A stretch of 34,296 nt of DNA from a bacterium (lineage in GTDB: Bacteria; Planctomycetota; UBA1135; GCA-002686595), in NCBI GenBank assembly GCA_024226735.1, contig JAAELL010000589.1, positions 1-34,296 of the forward strand, in the 5' to 3' direction. Each line of letters starts with the position of its first letter. Positions within the stretch are counted from its first letter, which is position 1. The translations under genes and the position numbers were made by a program. This document shows, in pieces, positions 15,765 to 24,175 of this stretch. The notes under the pieces are model-generated. The model was not told where the DNA came from. It worked only from the letters and a program-made list of their open reading frames with translations, and did no database searches.

Positions 15765-17258
15765 ATGAACGCCTTCGAGATCCCTCGTCCCGCGGCCGTG
15801 ATCCTGCTCGGAGCACTCGGAGTCGGCGTAGCGCCCGCACAGGACTCCGAAGGCGTCGGGGATCCAGCGCCGCCGAAGCTCGTCGCGGTTCCAAAGATGA
15901 AGCCGCCGGCGCCGCGCGCGCACCCCCAAGTGACGGTCCACGGGCCGCCGGGCCCCCTCTCGCCCGAGGCGGTCGTCAGCGACTGGACCCAGTTCCTCGG
16001 CTCAGGCGGACGGGGCGTTTCACTCGAGACCCACCTGGTCAAGGAGTGGAGCGACTCGGGTCCGCGGCCCGTGTGGGAGCTGGAGACCGGGAACGGCTAC
16101 GCGGCACCCGTAGTGCGCGGGAAACGCCTCATCTACTTTCACCGGATCGGAGGCGAGGAGGTCGTCGAGTGCTTGCATCCGGAGACGGGGCAGCGCTACT
16201 GGGACTACCGCTACGCGACGGACTACCGCGACAGCTTCGGTTACGGCAACGGACCGCGCTGCAGCCCACTCGTCGTCGGGGAGTACGTCTACACCTACGG
16301 AGCAGAAGGCAAGCTGCATTGCCTCAAGCTCACGACCGGCCAGCTCATATGGCAGCGCGACCTCGCCACTGAGTTCGAAGTCCCTCAGGACTTCTTCGGA
16401 GTGGTCTCGACGCCGGTGCTGCACAAGGGCCACCTCGTCGTTCACCTGGGCGCACCGGACGGTCCGTGTGTCATCGCGCTCGATGCCAAGACGGGCGCCA
16501 TGCGCTGGAGCGCGGACTCGAAGTCGAACTGGCTGGCCGGCTACTCGACGCCAGTGCTGGGTGAAGTGAACGGCCAGGACCGATGCTTCGTCTTCGCCGG
16601 CGGCAAGAGCCGGCCGCCGAGTGGCGGATTGATCTGCCTCGACCCGGCGACGGGCGCGATCGAATTCGAGTTCCCCTGGCGCAGCAAGTCCTACGAATCC
16701 GTCAACGCCTCGAGCCCGGTGCTGGTCGGCAGCCAGGTGTTCGTCTCGGCGACGTACGACACGGGCGGAGCGCTCCTCGACCTGAAACCCAACGGAGGCT
16801 TCGAGGTCGCCTGGACCTCGGAGGTCCTCGGAACGCACTTCAACACGGCGATCCACGACGCGGGCTACCTCTACGGCTTCGACGGCCGCAACGAGCCCGA
16901 CGCTTCGCTCGTGTGCCAGGAGCTCGCGACAGGCAAGGAGGTATGGCGCGAGGTCTTGGAGTGGGAAGAGACCTACGAGCTGCACGGCAAGGTGAAGGCG
17001 CGCCCGATGAGCGTCTACCGCGGGACGCTGATCGCCGCCGACGCGGACTTCCTGTGCCTCGGCGAGCGCGGGCACCTCTTGTGGCTGACGCTGACGCCCG
17101 AAGGGTGCCGCGAACGCGCGCGCTCCTGGCTGTTCGCCGCCCACGAGACGTGGACGCCGCCGGTGCTGAGCCACGGGCTGCTCTACGTCTGCCAGAACAC
17201 GCGCGACTTCGTCTCGGGTCAGAAGCCTCGTCTGATCTGCTACGACCTACGCAAGTGA
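15765..17258 (+). CDS. secreted PQQ-like beta-propeller protein (BamB-like fold)
   Basis: The product is 497 aa. ATG 15765 opens a signal peptide (MNAFEIPRPAAVILLGALGV...APAQ). The frame is open far upstream, but that part is antisense or out of frame to other genes. A proline-rich linker is followed by WTQFLGSGGRG, the usual N-terminal mark of planctomycete PQQ-propeller proteins (W..F.G..G.G). Blades repeat the pattern G.v..lh..TGq..W, as in CLHPETGQRYWDY, CLKLTTGQLIWQRD, ALDAKTGAMRWSAD, CLDPATGAIEFEF and CQELATGKEVWRE. No quinoprotein dehydrogenase ligands were seen, so it is probably a binding or scaffold propeller. It is followed by a strong hairpin at 17270-17315. Confidence 0.87.
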   Translation: MNAFEIPRPAAVILLGALGVGVAPAQDSEGVGDPAPPKLVAVPKMKPPAPRAHPQVTVHGPPGPLSPEAVVSDWTQFLGSGGRGVSLETHLVKEWSDSGPRPVWELETGNGYAAPVVRGKRLIYFHRIGGEEVVECLHPETGQRYWDYRYATDYRDSFGYGNGPRCSPLVVGEYVYTYGAEGKLHCLKLTTGQLIWQRDLATEFEVPQDFFGVVSTPVLHKGHLVVHLGAPDGPCVIALDAKTGAMRWSADSKSNWLAGYSTPVLGEVNGQDRCFVFAGGKSRPPSGGLICLDPATGAIEFEFPWRSKSYESVNASSPVLVGSQVFVSATYDTGGALLDLKPNGGFEVAWTSEVLGTHFNTAIHDAGYLYGFDGRNEPDASLVCQELATGKEVWREVLEWEETYELHGKVKARPMSVYRGTLIAADADFLCLGERGHLLWLTLTPEGCRERARSWLFAAHETWTPPVLSHGLLYVCQNTRDFVSGQKPRLICYDLRK

Positions 17259-17269
17259 CAGTAGTGAGT

Positions 17270-17315
17270 TGACAATACGGAGTCGCACACCTTGTTGTGC
17301 GACTCCGTATTGTCA
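17270..17315. terminator. perfect 20-bp hairpin between convergent genes
   Basis: Bases 17270-17289 and 17296-17315 are exact reverse complements, separated by CCTTGT. The stop codon of the YihY-type gene (TGA, complement of 17313-17315) lies inside the right arm, and the PQQ-propeller stop is 11 nt before the left arm. As a perfect palindrome it could serve both strands. The TACGGAGTC core is shared with the hairpin at 7449-7482. Confidence 0.72.
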
Positions 17316-18875
17316 GACCGACTCGGCCGCCGCGACTTCGCCTTCCCCCACGTCCGGCTCGTCCAGCTCCGCGCGTTCCTCGAGCGCGATGGCGTCCTGG
17401 GCCAGCGCCTGCATCGTGACGTTGTACCGCGCGCCCTGGCGCTCGCTCTCGTAGCGTTCGAGCGCGGCGTCGACCGAACTGTCGAGCGCGCCCTCGGCGG
17501 GCAGCCGCACGGGCCGCTTCTTGTCGCGCAGGGCGTCGAACACGTCCGTCAGCATGATGCGCGTCAGGTCGCGCGCGGGTAGGAGCTCGTACTCGAACTC
17601 ATCGTCGTCCTCCGCGGTCGCGACAATGTCGGCGCCACGCAGGTGTTGAACGATCTGCTCGAGCGTACGTTCGGGCACGTTGAGCTCCGCGGCGAGGCTG
17701 GAGATGCGCCACGGGCGCGCGCCCCGCAAGAAAGCGACGGCGATGCGCGTCATGGCTCGAATCGCGCAAGCCTCCTTGAACGCGTGGTCCTGCTCGCGCG
17801 TGCGCGCGATCTGGCGGTACGCCGGCTCGTTCTGATGTGCGTAGGCCAGCTCGGCCCCGAAGAGCACCGTGACCCAGCTCGTGTAGAGCAGGAAGAGGAA
17901 GATGGGGAAGGCGGCGAACGTCGAGTAGATCGCGCTGTACTTCGCCATCCCGACCTGGAACTTCAGGTGCAGGATCTGTGCGATCTGCCACAGCGTCCCG
18001 CCCACGATGCCGCCCAACAGCGCGGAGCGGAAGCGTACCCGCGTGTTCGGCATGAACAGGTACAGCGCCATGAATGCGATCCACGGCACGAGCAGCGGCA
18101 GGAACTGGACGTAGCGCGACCAGAGCGCCCCGAGGTGCAGCTTCTCCGTCAGGAACGCCTTCGCTGCCGGGTTCTGCAGCGTCGCCGATACGCCGGTCGC
18201 GGCCACGAGCAGAATCGGGACGACGACGACGATCGATAGGTAGTCGGAGAGCTTGCGCAGAAAGCCGCGCGGCTTGTGCACGCCCCAGATGTCATTGAAC
18301 GATTGCTCGACGGAGCCGAGTAGCTTGACGACGGTGTAGACCAGGATCAGGAGCCCGAACGCACCGACGCTCGCGAAGTTCGTGTCCTGCACGAACTGCA
18401 GGATCTTGTCGATCGCGCGCCGCAGCTCGACGGACGTCGCCGTTGCGAGTTGGGCGTCTCCCTGCGCAACTGGGGCGTCTCCCTGCGCGCCTTCCGTCTC
18501 GGGTACGGGAGCCACTGGCGGCTCCACGCCGTCGGGCGGCAGGACGCCGAACGTCTGATCGAGGAACGGGTGGACCGTGTCGTTGAGCAGCGTCTCGTAG
18601 GCCCCGAGCCCTTTCGCGACCGAGAAGGCGAACGCAAGCAGCGGCACCAGCGAGAGCACCGTGATGTAGGTCAGCGCCGACGCCCGGTTCAGGCAGCGAT
18701 CCTTCACGAACCCGCGGATGCCGAGGAAGAGCACGCGCGAGGTCTTGTAGAACAGCGCCCGAAACGTCGGCAGCCCGCCGAGCTCCATCGACCAAATGTC
18801 GCGCGTCAGGTAGAGACGAGCCCGGTCGCGCCACTGCTGCACGCGCCCTCGCTTTGGTCGGTCTTCGGGTCTCAT
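17313..18875 (-). CDS. YihY/BrkB-family inner-membrane protein with winged-helix C-terminus
   Basis: The product is 520 aa. ATG 18875 has GGGAG 6 nt upstream. The membrane core has the family features: RASALTYITVLSLVPLLAFAFS, then FGLLILVYTVVKLLGSVEQSFNDIW, FLPLLVPWIAFMALYLFMP, LLGGIVGGTLWQIAQ and FPIFLFLLYTSWVTVLFGAELAYAHQ. Between helices 1 and 2 lies a Pro/Gly/Ala-rich loop with a 7-residue tandem repeat (QGDAPVA, QGDAQLA). After the last helix, residues about 405-490 look like a winged helix (RAMTRIAVAFLRG, SSLAAELNVPERTLEQIVQHL), then an acidic tail. The function of YihY proteins is unsettled; RNase BN is a misnomer. It starts 29 nt after the kinase gene, so the two are probably co-transcribed. 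Confidence 0.9.
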   Translation of the reverse strand: MRPEDRPKRGRVQQWRDRARLYLTRDIWSMELGGLPTFRALFYKTSRVLFLGIRGFVKDRCLNRASALTYITVLSLVPLLAFAFSVAKGLGAYETLLNDTVHPFLDQTFGVLPPDGVEPPVAPVPETEGAQGDAPVAQGDAQLATATSVELRRAIDKILQFVQDTNFASVGAFGLLILVYTVVKLLGSVEQSFNDIWGVHKPRGFLRKLSDYLSIVVVVPILLVAATGVSATLQNPAAKAFLTEKLHLGALWSRYVQFLPLLVPWIAFMALYLFMPNTRVRFRSALLGGIVGGTLWQIAQILHLKFQVGMAKYSAIYSTFAAFPIFLFLLYTSWVTVLFGAELAYAHQNEPAYRQIARTREQDHAFKEACAIRAMTRIAVAFLRGARPWRISSLAAELNVPERTLEQIVQHLRGADIVATAEDDDEFEYELLPARDLTRIMLTDVFDALRDKKRPVRLPAEGALDSSVDAALERYESERQGARYNVTMQALAQDAIALEERAELDEPDVGEGEVAAAESV

Positions 18876-18904
18876 GGCCGGCTCCCAAGGGGTCCCATCG
18901 GCTC

Positions 18905-21900
18905 TTATCGGCTCGACCCGCCAGTCTCCTCGAGCGACCGGGCCATGATCATCGCCGCCGCCTTGACGCGCGGGTCGAGCCCGTCGTCCTTCTCGACCGT
19001 GCGCAGGACCTCCGCCGCGGTCTCGCACTCCTCGCACAGCCGTTCGACAAGCACGCGCGCCGAGCGCAGCGTCTCCCTCGAGCGCCACATGCTGCGCACT
19101 TGTTCGAGATCGCTGTCCCACACGCGAACGACGGGAATCACGCCGACCCCGAACGCGACGAGGCGCGCTCCGCCGCTGACGACGCGCAGCTCCTGCAGGG
19201 TCCGCTCACCGGCGTCGATCGTCAACAACGTTGCGCCCACCTCGGGGTCCCACACGCGGATCGTCTGGTCGCGCGAGCCCGAGAACAGCCGCGTTCCGTC
19301 CGCGGAGAACGCGAGGCAGGTGACCTCGTCCTTGTGGCCGAAGAGAGCATCGAGCTCGAACCCGTTGGCGCTCCCCCACAGGTAGATCGCATCATCGCCG
19401 CCGCCGGTCACGACCGAGTCGCCCGTCGGCGTCCATGCGATCGCGGTAACCGCACCGGTATGCCGGCCGCGCGTCGCGATCGCATGCTCGGAGGCGAGCT
19501 CGTGGATGAAGACACGGCCGTCGCTCGCCCCCGACGCGAGCAGCTCGCCGTTCGGGCTGAACTCGAGCGCGCTGAGCGCCGCCTGGTGCTCGGAGAAGAC
19601 GGCGAGGGTCTGACCCGACGCGAGATCCCATACGCGTACGGTCTCATCCGCGGAGCCGGATGCGAAGCGTGTGCCGTCGGGACTCACCGCGACCACCGTC
19701 ACGGTGTCGGTGTGTCCCGTCGTCGCGTGCACGAGCTCCTCGGTGCGTGCGTTCCAGACGTCCACGTTGTACACGCGGCGGAGCTTCCTGCGACGCCCGA
19801 CCTTGACGAGGTAGTCCCCATCCGCGGTCGCGGCTGCGCGATTACCGAAAAGGAACTCCTCCCCGTCCAGGTCGACGCGCCAAGCCGGCGCCGATGCGCC
19901 GCCGCGCGCGTCGCCATAAAGGAACGTCAGCCGCTGGACACGATGGTCGTCCTCGCGCAAGACGTGCATGGGGGCCGATGCGTACGAGTCCCACATCCGC
20001 AGGCCGTCGCGCGGGCTCGCGGAGAGCAACCGGTCCCCATCGAGGCTGAAAGCGACCGTATTCACGGTGTCCTCGTGACCCTTCAGCATCGCCAGCTCGG
20101 CGCCGCCGTCGATGTCCCACAGCCGCAGCGTCGCATCCATGCCGACCGAAGCGATTCGTCGCCCGGCGCTGTCGACGGCCACGTCGGTGACGTTGCCGGT
20201 GTGGCCGCGGAAGCCCCGCAGCTGCTCTCGAGTCTCGAGGTCCCAGACCGACACGAGCGCGACCGAACCCGTCACGATCCGCCGGCCATCGGGCGTGAAC
20301 AGCACGCTGTTCACCGAGCCGACGTGCTCCTTGTTGGTCCACGTTCGCTCACCCGTATCGAGATCCCACACAACGAACGAGCCGTCCTGGGATCCCGTTG
20401 CGAAGTGCCGATCGTCGGGGTGCGCCGCCATCGTGCGGATCGGCTTGCCGTGGCCTTCCAGCGTAGCGAGGAGCTCGCCGGTAGCGGGGTCCCAGACACG
20501 GATCGGACATGAGTCGGGCTGGGAGAACGTGACGACGCCATTGAGCTGCCGCACCGGGAGGAAGCCGTCGGCGGCGATCAGCCGCTTGCCGTCGGGCGTG
20601 AAGCACAGCGCCCCGATCTCGTTGTCACCGCCACTCAGCTCGCGGTAGAGCGCCTTGCCCTCCAGGTCCCAGATGCGGACCGTCTTGTCGGGCGATCCTG
20701 TCGCCAGCCACTTGCCGTCGGCGGAGATCGCCATCGCGCGCAGCGGCGTCCTGTGCCCCTCGAGCGTCGCGATGTGCGCGCCGCTCTTCGCCTCGAGCAA
20801 CTCGACTTGGCCATCGGGCAGGACCGCGACGATCATGCTCCCGTCGGCGGCGAACTCCGCGGCCACCGACTTCTCGATCGCCGGCTCGAAGGCGAGCAGC
20901 GACGCCGGTTCGAAGAGGCGCAGGTGATGCCATTCCCACCCGCGCAGCTCCGCGGGCGAGGCATCGAGACGCCGCTCGAACTCGGGGAAGTTGTCCGTAT
21001 CCAGGTTCAGGGCGGCAGCGGTGACGTTGGCAACGTACGCCTGGTGTTGCGCGTCGCGCAGGGCGTCCTCGACCTCGGACTGGGCGAAGTTGAGCTCGCG
21101 CTGGCGCTCCTGGAGCTGAGTTGCGAGCGTCTTCGCGTTCTCCTTCTCCGTGTTCGCTGCCTCCTCGGCCGCCTCGGTCTTCTCGATCTTGCCCTGGAGC
21201 TCGAGCTGCAGCGCGCTGATCTCTCCTTGGCGCAGCATGAGGTTCTCGTTCAGCGAACCGACCTTCTTGTTCGTCTCTTTCAGCTGCGTGTTCGTCGTCG
21301 CCTGGTAGTAGCTGAAGTAGGCGCCGCCCCCGAGCAGGATCACGCTCGCGGCCGCGGCGACGTTGGCGACGAGCCGGTTGCGCTGCACCCACTTCTTGAG
21401 CTCGATCAACGCGCCGGTACGGTGCGCTTGAACCACGCGCCCCTCGAGGTAGGCACGCAGATCCTCGCCCATCTCGACCGTGTCCGCGTAGCGGTCGTCC
21501 AGCTCGCGCGCCATCGCCTTGTCGCAGATGGCGATGAGCTCTTCGGGCGTCCTCGGCGCGATCTCGGCGAGCGGCGTCGGCGCACCGGCCTGCAGCATGC
21601 CCCACACCGCGAAGGCGTTTAACTTCGGGCCCTTCGGCACGTAGGGCATGTGGCCGGCCAGGAGGTGGTAGAGAATGCAACCGATCGAGTAGACGTCGGA
21701 AGCGGGGCCGACCTCATCGAGCTTGCCGCGCGCTTGCTCGGGGGACATGTAGGAAGGCGTCCCGACGATGTCGCCGTCCATCGTCACCAGCGGCGAGTCG
21801 CTCTCGGCAGCCGCGCCGCGGTCGGTCAAGACGGCCGAGAGCGCGGGGTCGGCGTCCTTGATGCGCAGGTCGCGCGAGTCCTCGCGCCCGACGACTCGGG

Positions 21901-22801
21901 CGAGGCCCCAGTCCATCACGTAGACCTCACCGAACCTTCCCGCCATCACGTTCGCGGGCTTGAGATCGCGGTGGATCACGTTCTTGGAGTGCGCGTAGGC
22001 CATCGCCTCGCAGATCTTCAGGACGACGCCCAGCACGCGCGTCTGCGTCCAATCCCCTTCGCCGTCGGCGACCGACGTGAGGATCTCGGACAGGTCCCTG
22101 CCCTTGATGAGGGGCATCGTGAAGAACACGCGCCCCTCCTCATCGAGGCCGAGCTCGTGCACGGGCACGATGCCGGGGTGATCGAGCTGCGCCGTGACCT
22201 GCGCCTCCTCGAGGAAACGCGAGAGCTTGCGCTGGTCCTCGGCGGTCGTTCCGAGCGCTTTCGAGCCCTTCTTCGAGCCCTTGCTGCTGCTCTTGCCCTT
22301 CTGGTCGGCATCGTCCTTGCTTTCGCCCTTGCCGAGCATCACCTTCATGGCGAGCGTGCGGCGCAGGTCGGAGTCCCAAATGCGCAGGATCGCGCCCATC
22401 CCACCGCGAGCGATCTCTTCCTTGATCCCGTAACGCGACTCGCGCGGCGTGTGGGCCTCCAGGCGCGAGATCGCGCGCGTCGGCGTCGAATCGGGACGCG
22501 CGCTGTGGGTCGAGTCGAACTCCTCGAGCGTCAGACCCGGATCCGCGCGATCGCCGTAGCGACGCTCGAGGCGACGTTGAAAGGTGTCGGCACGCGAGTC
22601 GAGCGCCTCGACGACGCCGGTCACCTCGCTCCAGTGCGCGTGGATCCGGCGCAGGTCCGCGCTCTGTGCGGAGTGCTCACGACAGAGCCGCTCGAGGTCG
22701 ACTTTCTCGTCGGCCTCGAGCCCCTGGATGTGATCGGCGAAGATCTCCTCCGCGGCGCGCTCCTCGGGAGCGCCCGCTGCAGATTCGTGGGCATCGGACA
22801 T
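18905..22801 (-). CDS. membrane Ser/Thr protein kinase with WD40 repeats
   Basis: The product is 1298 aa. Residues 1-120 are a leader with acidic helices. The Hanks kinase spans about 124-455: glycine loop IARGGMGAIL, ATP lysine K153 in LAMKVM, catalytic HRDLKPANV (D279), metal-binding DWG (D297) and SPE (353-355). A basic, low-complexity insert (about 158-188, GKSSSKGSKKGSK) follows the ATP lysine. The activation segment is long (~55 residues). Residues 477-499 are one transmembrane helix and about 501-585 a coiled coil. The motif LRGWEWHHL precedes ~12 WD40 repeats (GHRTPLRAMAISADGKWLAT, GSPDKTVRIWDLEG and similar). All catalytic residues are present, so it should be active. Substrates are unknown. 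WD40 repeats beyond the membrane helix probably sense or bind partners. It lies upstream of the YihY-type gene on the same strand. Confidence 0.95.
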   Translation of the reverse strand: MSDAHESAAGAPEERAAEEIFADHIQGLEADEKVDLERLCREHSAQSADLRRIHAHWSEVTGVVEALDSRADTFQRRLERRYGDRADPGLTLEEFDSTHSARPDSTPTRAISRLEAHTPRESRYGIKEEIARGGMGAILRIWDSDLRRTLAMKVMLGKGESKDDADQKGKSSSKGSKKGSKALGTTAEDQRKLSRFLEEAQVTAQLDHPGIVPVHELGLDEEGRVFFTMPLIKGRDLSEILTSVADGEGDWTQTRVLGVVLKICEAMAYAHSKNVIHRDLKPANVMAGRFGEVYVMDWGLARVVGREDSRDLRIKDADPALSAVLTDRGAAAESDSPLVTMDGDIVGTPSYMSPEQARGKLDEVGPASDVYSIGCILYHLLAGHMPYVPKGPKLNAFAVWGMLQAGAPTPLAEIAPRTPEELIAICDKAMARELDDRYADTVEMGEDLRAYLEGRVVQAHRTGALIELKKWVQRNRLVANVAAAASVILLGGGAYFSYYQATTNTQLKETNKKVGSLNENLMLRQGEISALQLELQGKIEKTEAAEEAANTEKENAKTLATQLQERQRELNFAQSEVEDALRDAQHQAYVANVTAAALNLDTDNFPEFERRLDASPAELRGWEWHHLRLFEPASLLAFEPAIEKSVAAEFAADGSMIVAVLPDGQVELLEAKSGAHIATLEGHRTPLRAMAISADGKWLATGSPDKTVRIWDLEGKALYRELSGGDNEIGALCFTPDGKRLIAADGFLPVRQLNGVVTFSQPDSCPIRVWDPATGELLATLEGHGKPIRTMAAHPDDRHFATGSQDGSFVVWDLDTGERTWTNKEHVGSVNSVLFTPDGRRIVTGSVALVSVWDLETREQLRGFRGHTGNVTDVAVDSAGRRIASVGMDATLRLWDIDGGAELAMLKGHEDTVNTVAFSLDGDRLLSASPRDGLRMWDSYASAPMHVLREDDHRVQRLTFLYGDARGGASAPAWRVDLDGEEFLFGNRAAATADGDYLVKVGRRRKLRRVYNVDVWNARTEELVHATTGHTDTVTVVAVSPDGTRFASGSADETVRVWDLASGQTLAVFSEHQAALSALEFSPNGELLASGASDGRVFIHELASEHAIATRGRHTGAVTAIAWTPTGDSVVTGGGDDAIYLWGSANGFELDALFGHKDEVTCLAFSADGTRLFSGSRDQTIRVWDPEVGATLLTIDAGERTLQELRVVSGGARLVAFGVGVIPVVRVWDSDLEQVRSMWRSRETLRSARVLVERLCEECETAAEVLRTVEKDDGLDPRVKAAAMIMARSLEETGGSSR

Positions 22802-22974
22802 GGTTCCGGCGGATCCTAACCCGGATCCCTCGGGTCTTCGCCTATCGGCGTTCCCGCTTCAGAAGGACGCACGCGGCATCCCTTCTCTTCGAAGGAATCG
22901 GGTTCGTCTCAGGTCAATTCCGCGTGGTGTGGCCGCGGGGCCGTGGGCTCGACGTGAGGGGGTCCCTCGGATAC

Positions 22975-22994
22975 ACTTGATTGATCGTTCAAGT
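22975..22994 (+). promoter_or_regulatory. palindromic TetR-type operator overlapping the tetR promoter
   Basis: ACTTGA TTGATCGT TCAAGT is a 20-bp palindrome with 16 of 20 positions symmetric, centred on GATC. It lies 48 bp before the GTG start of the TetR gene and overlaps a possible -10 (TACACT, 22972-22977). Short TTGA...TCAA palindromes are common for TetR regulators, so autorepression is likely. Confidence 0.6.
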
Positions 22995-23002
22995 AACCCC
23001 GT

Positions 23003-23020
23003 AGGCCCCCGGAGGGGCTT
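23003..23020 (+). other. leader hairpin in front of tetR
   Basis: GCCCC (23005-23009) pairs with GGGGC (23014-23018) around a CGGA tetraloop, extended by G-U and A-U pairs. It sits in the untranslated leader between operator and start codon and might affect translation or RNA stability. Confidence 0.3.
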
Positions 23021-23041
23021 GACCCGCCGAGGCACGAAACG

Positions 23042-23674
23042 GTGACCCCCCAATCCACCAGAAGGACCCGCGAGCGGCTCGTCGAAGTCGCCCGCGAGCT
23101 GTTCCACCAGCAGGGCTACGGAGCGACCGGCCTGGCCCAGATCCTGCGCACGGCGGAGGTCAACTCCGGGAGCCTCTACCACTTCTTCCGCGGCAAGCAC
23201 GAGCTGCTCCTCGCGGTGCTCGAGCACTACAAGGAGCTGCTCTGGCCCGCGGTCCTGGAGCCGGCCTGGCGCGGCGTCGACGATCCGATCGAACGCATCT
23301 GGGCGCTCCTGGACGCGTACCGCGGCGCGTTGCTCGAGAGCGAGTTCCAGAGCTCGTGCCCGATCGGGAGCCTCGCGCTCGAGCTGAAGGACCTGCACCC
23401 CGAGGCGCACGCACTGATCGCCGAGAACTTCGAGGGGTGGCGGCAGGCGGTTCGCGGCTGCCTCGAGGACGCGCGGGCTCGGTTCCCGGCGGGGCTCGAG
23501 CGCGACAAGCTCGCGACGTTCGTCCTGACCACGATGGAGGGTGGAGTGATGCAGAGCCGCTCCTACCGTTCGATCGGACCGTTCGACGACTCGGTCGCGA
23601 TGCTGCGCGACTACTTCGGACGGATTCTCGACTCGGAGCCCACACCGCCCAAGAAGGCACGGAAGCACCCCTGA
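23042..23674 (+). CDS. TetR/AcrR-family transcriptional regulator
   Basis: The product is 210 aa from GTG 23042, with GAGG 9 nt upstream. The N-terminal DNA-binding part is typical: RERLVEVARELFHQQGYGATGLAQILRTAEVNSGSLYHFFRGKHELL, with the helix-turn-helix at about residues 27-46. The C-terminal ligand domain (~60-195) contains SCPIGSLALEL and TMEGGVMQSRSYRS, features I associate with the TetR_C_16/LmrA-YxaF type. The ligand is unknown. A palindromic operator upstream suggests autoregulation. The downstream gene, 22 bp away on the same strand, is the likely target but looks frameshifted. Confidence 0.93.
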   Translation: MTPQSTRRTRERLVEVARELFHQQGYGATGLAQILRTAEVNSGSLYHFFRGKHELLLAVLEHYKELLWPAVLEPAWRGVDDPIERIWALLDAYRGALLESEFQSSCPIGSLALELKDLHPEAHALIAENFEGWRQAVRGCLEDARARFPAGLERDKLATFVLTTMEGGVMQSRSYRSIGPFDDSVAMLRDYFGRILDSEPTPPKKARKHP

Positions 23675-23696
23675 AGGCGCTCGCAGGAGTCTGACC

Positions 23697-24046
23697 ATGA
23701 TCGAGCGGTACAACACCGGTCGCAAGGGGATGCTCATCCTGAAGCCGGACGGCCCGATGACATGGGCGCGACGATGGGCATCTCATTGGCGTACAACGTC
23801 GTCGTCTGCCTGCTGACCGCCTACGTCTGCACGATCGTGCTGCGCCCCGATGACGACGGAATGCTCGTCTTCCGCTTGGTCGCGACCGTCGCGTTCCTGG
23901 GCAACGCGGCCGCCCTCGGCTGGGGTCCGATCTGGTTCGGACGGACGTGGTCGAGCACGCTCGAGGAGATGTTGGACGGACCGCTGTACGGTCTCGCTAC
24001 GGGACTCGTCTTCATGTGGATGTGGCCGGGCGCGCCCGGCGTTTGA
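23697..24046 (+). pseudogene. small membrane protein, apparently frameshifted and N-terminally short
   Basis: ATG 23697 has AGGAG 7 nt upstream and reads MIERYNTGRKGMLILKPDGPMT. The frame then ends at a TGA. In the +2 frame, ATG 23762 reads MGATMGISLAYNVVVCLLTA and continues through three hydrophobic segments to TGA 24044-24046. A single missing base at about 23757-23762 would join PDGPMT to MGATMG seamlessly into ~116 residues. Multi-pass membrane proteins of this general kind usually have another helix before the LILKP segment, so the 5' end may be lost too. The second part alone could still be made as a 94-aa protein. Its position after tetR suggests it was the regulated gene. A hairpin follows at 24048-24071. 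Confidence 0.55.
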
Positions 24047-24047
24047 T

Positions 24048-24071
24048 GCGCGGGCTCGGTACTTCCCGCGC
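24048..24071 (+). terminator. hairpin after the TetR-linked gene
   Basis: GCGCGGG (24048-24054) and CCCGCGC (24065-24071) are perfect 7-bp arms around a 10-nt loop, starting one base after the TGA. There is no T-run. Confidence 0.5.
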
Positions 24072-24162
24072 GCGTTGTCGGCCGAACCTCAAGGCTGATC
24101 GGGCAGAGCCACGTTCCGGGAAACCGCCAAGGGGCGTACACGGTGCGCGGACGGCGAGCGGT

Positions 24163-24168
24163 TAGAAT
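24163..24168 (+). promoter_or_regulatory. possible -10 box of the PSCyt1 gene
   Basis: TAGAAT lies 7 nt before ATG 24176, which would give a leaderless or nearly leaderless transcript. No ribosome-binding site is visible before the ATG. No clear -35 was found. Confidence 0.3.
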
Positions 24169-24175
24169 CGGTCGC

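Noticed and set aside
18452..18492. 21-bp tandem repeat
   Set aside because: It is two copies of a 7-codon unit inside a low-complexity loop of the YihY protein, not an intergenic or CRISPR-like repeat.
18841..19121. Upstream extension of the YihY frame to 19121
   Set aside because: It overlaps the 3' end of the kinase-WD40 gene out of frame. ATG 18875 has a good ribosome-binding site and starts the alignable protein.
22811..22828. GGATCC...GGATCC inverted pair upstream of the kinase gene
   Set aside because: The arms are only 6 bp and self-palindromic; it could weakly mask the kinase start but is too short to call.
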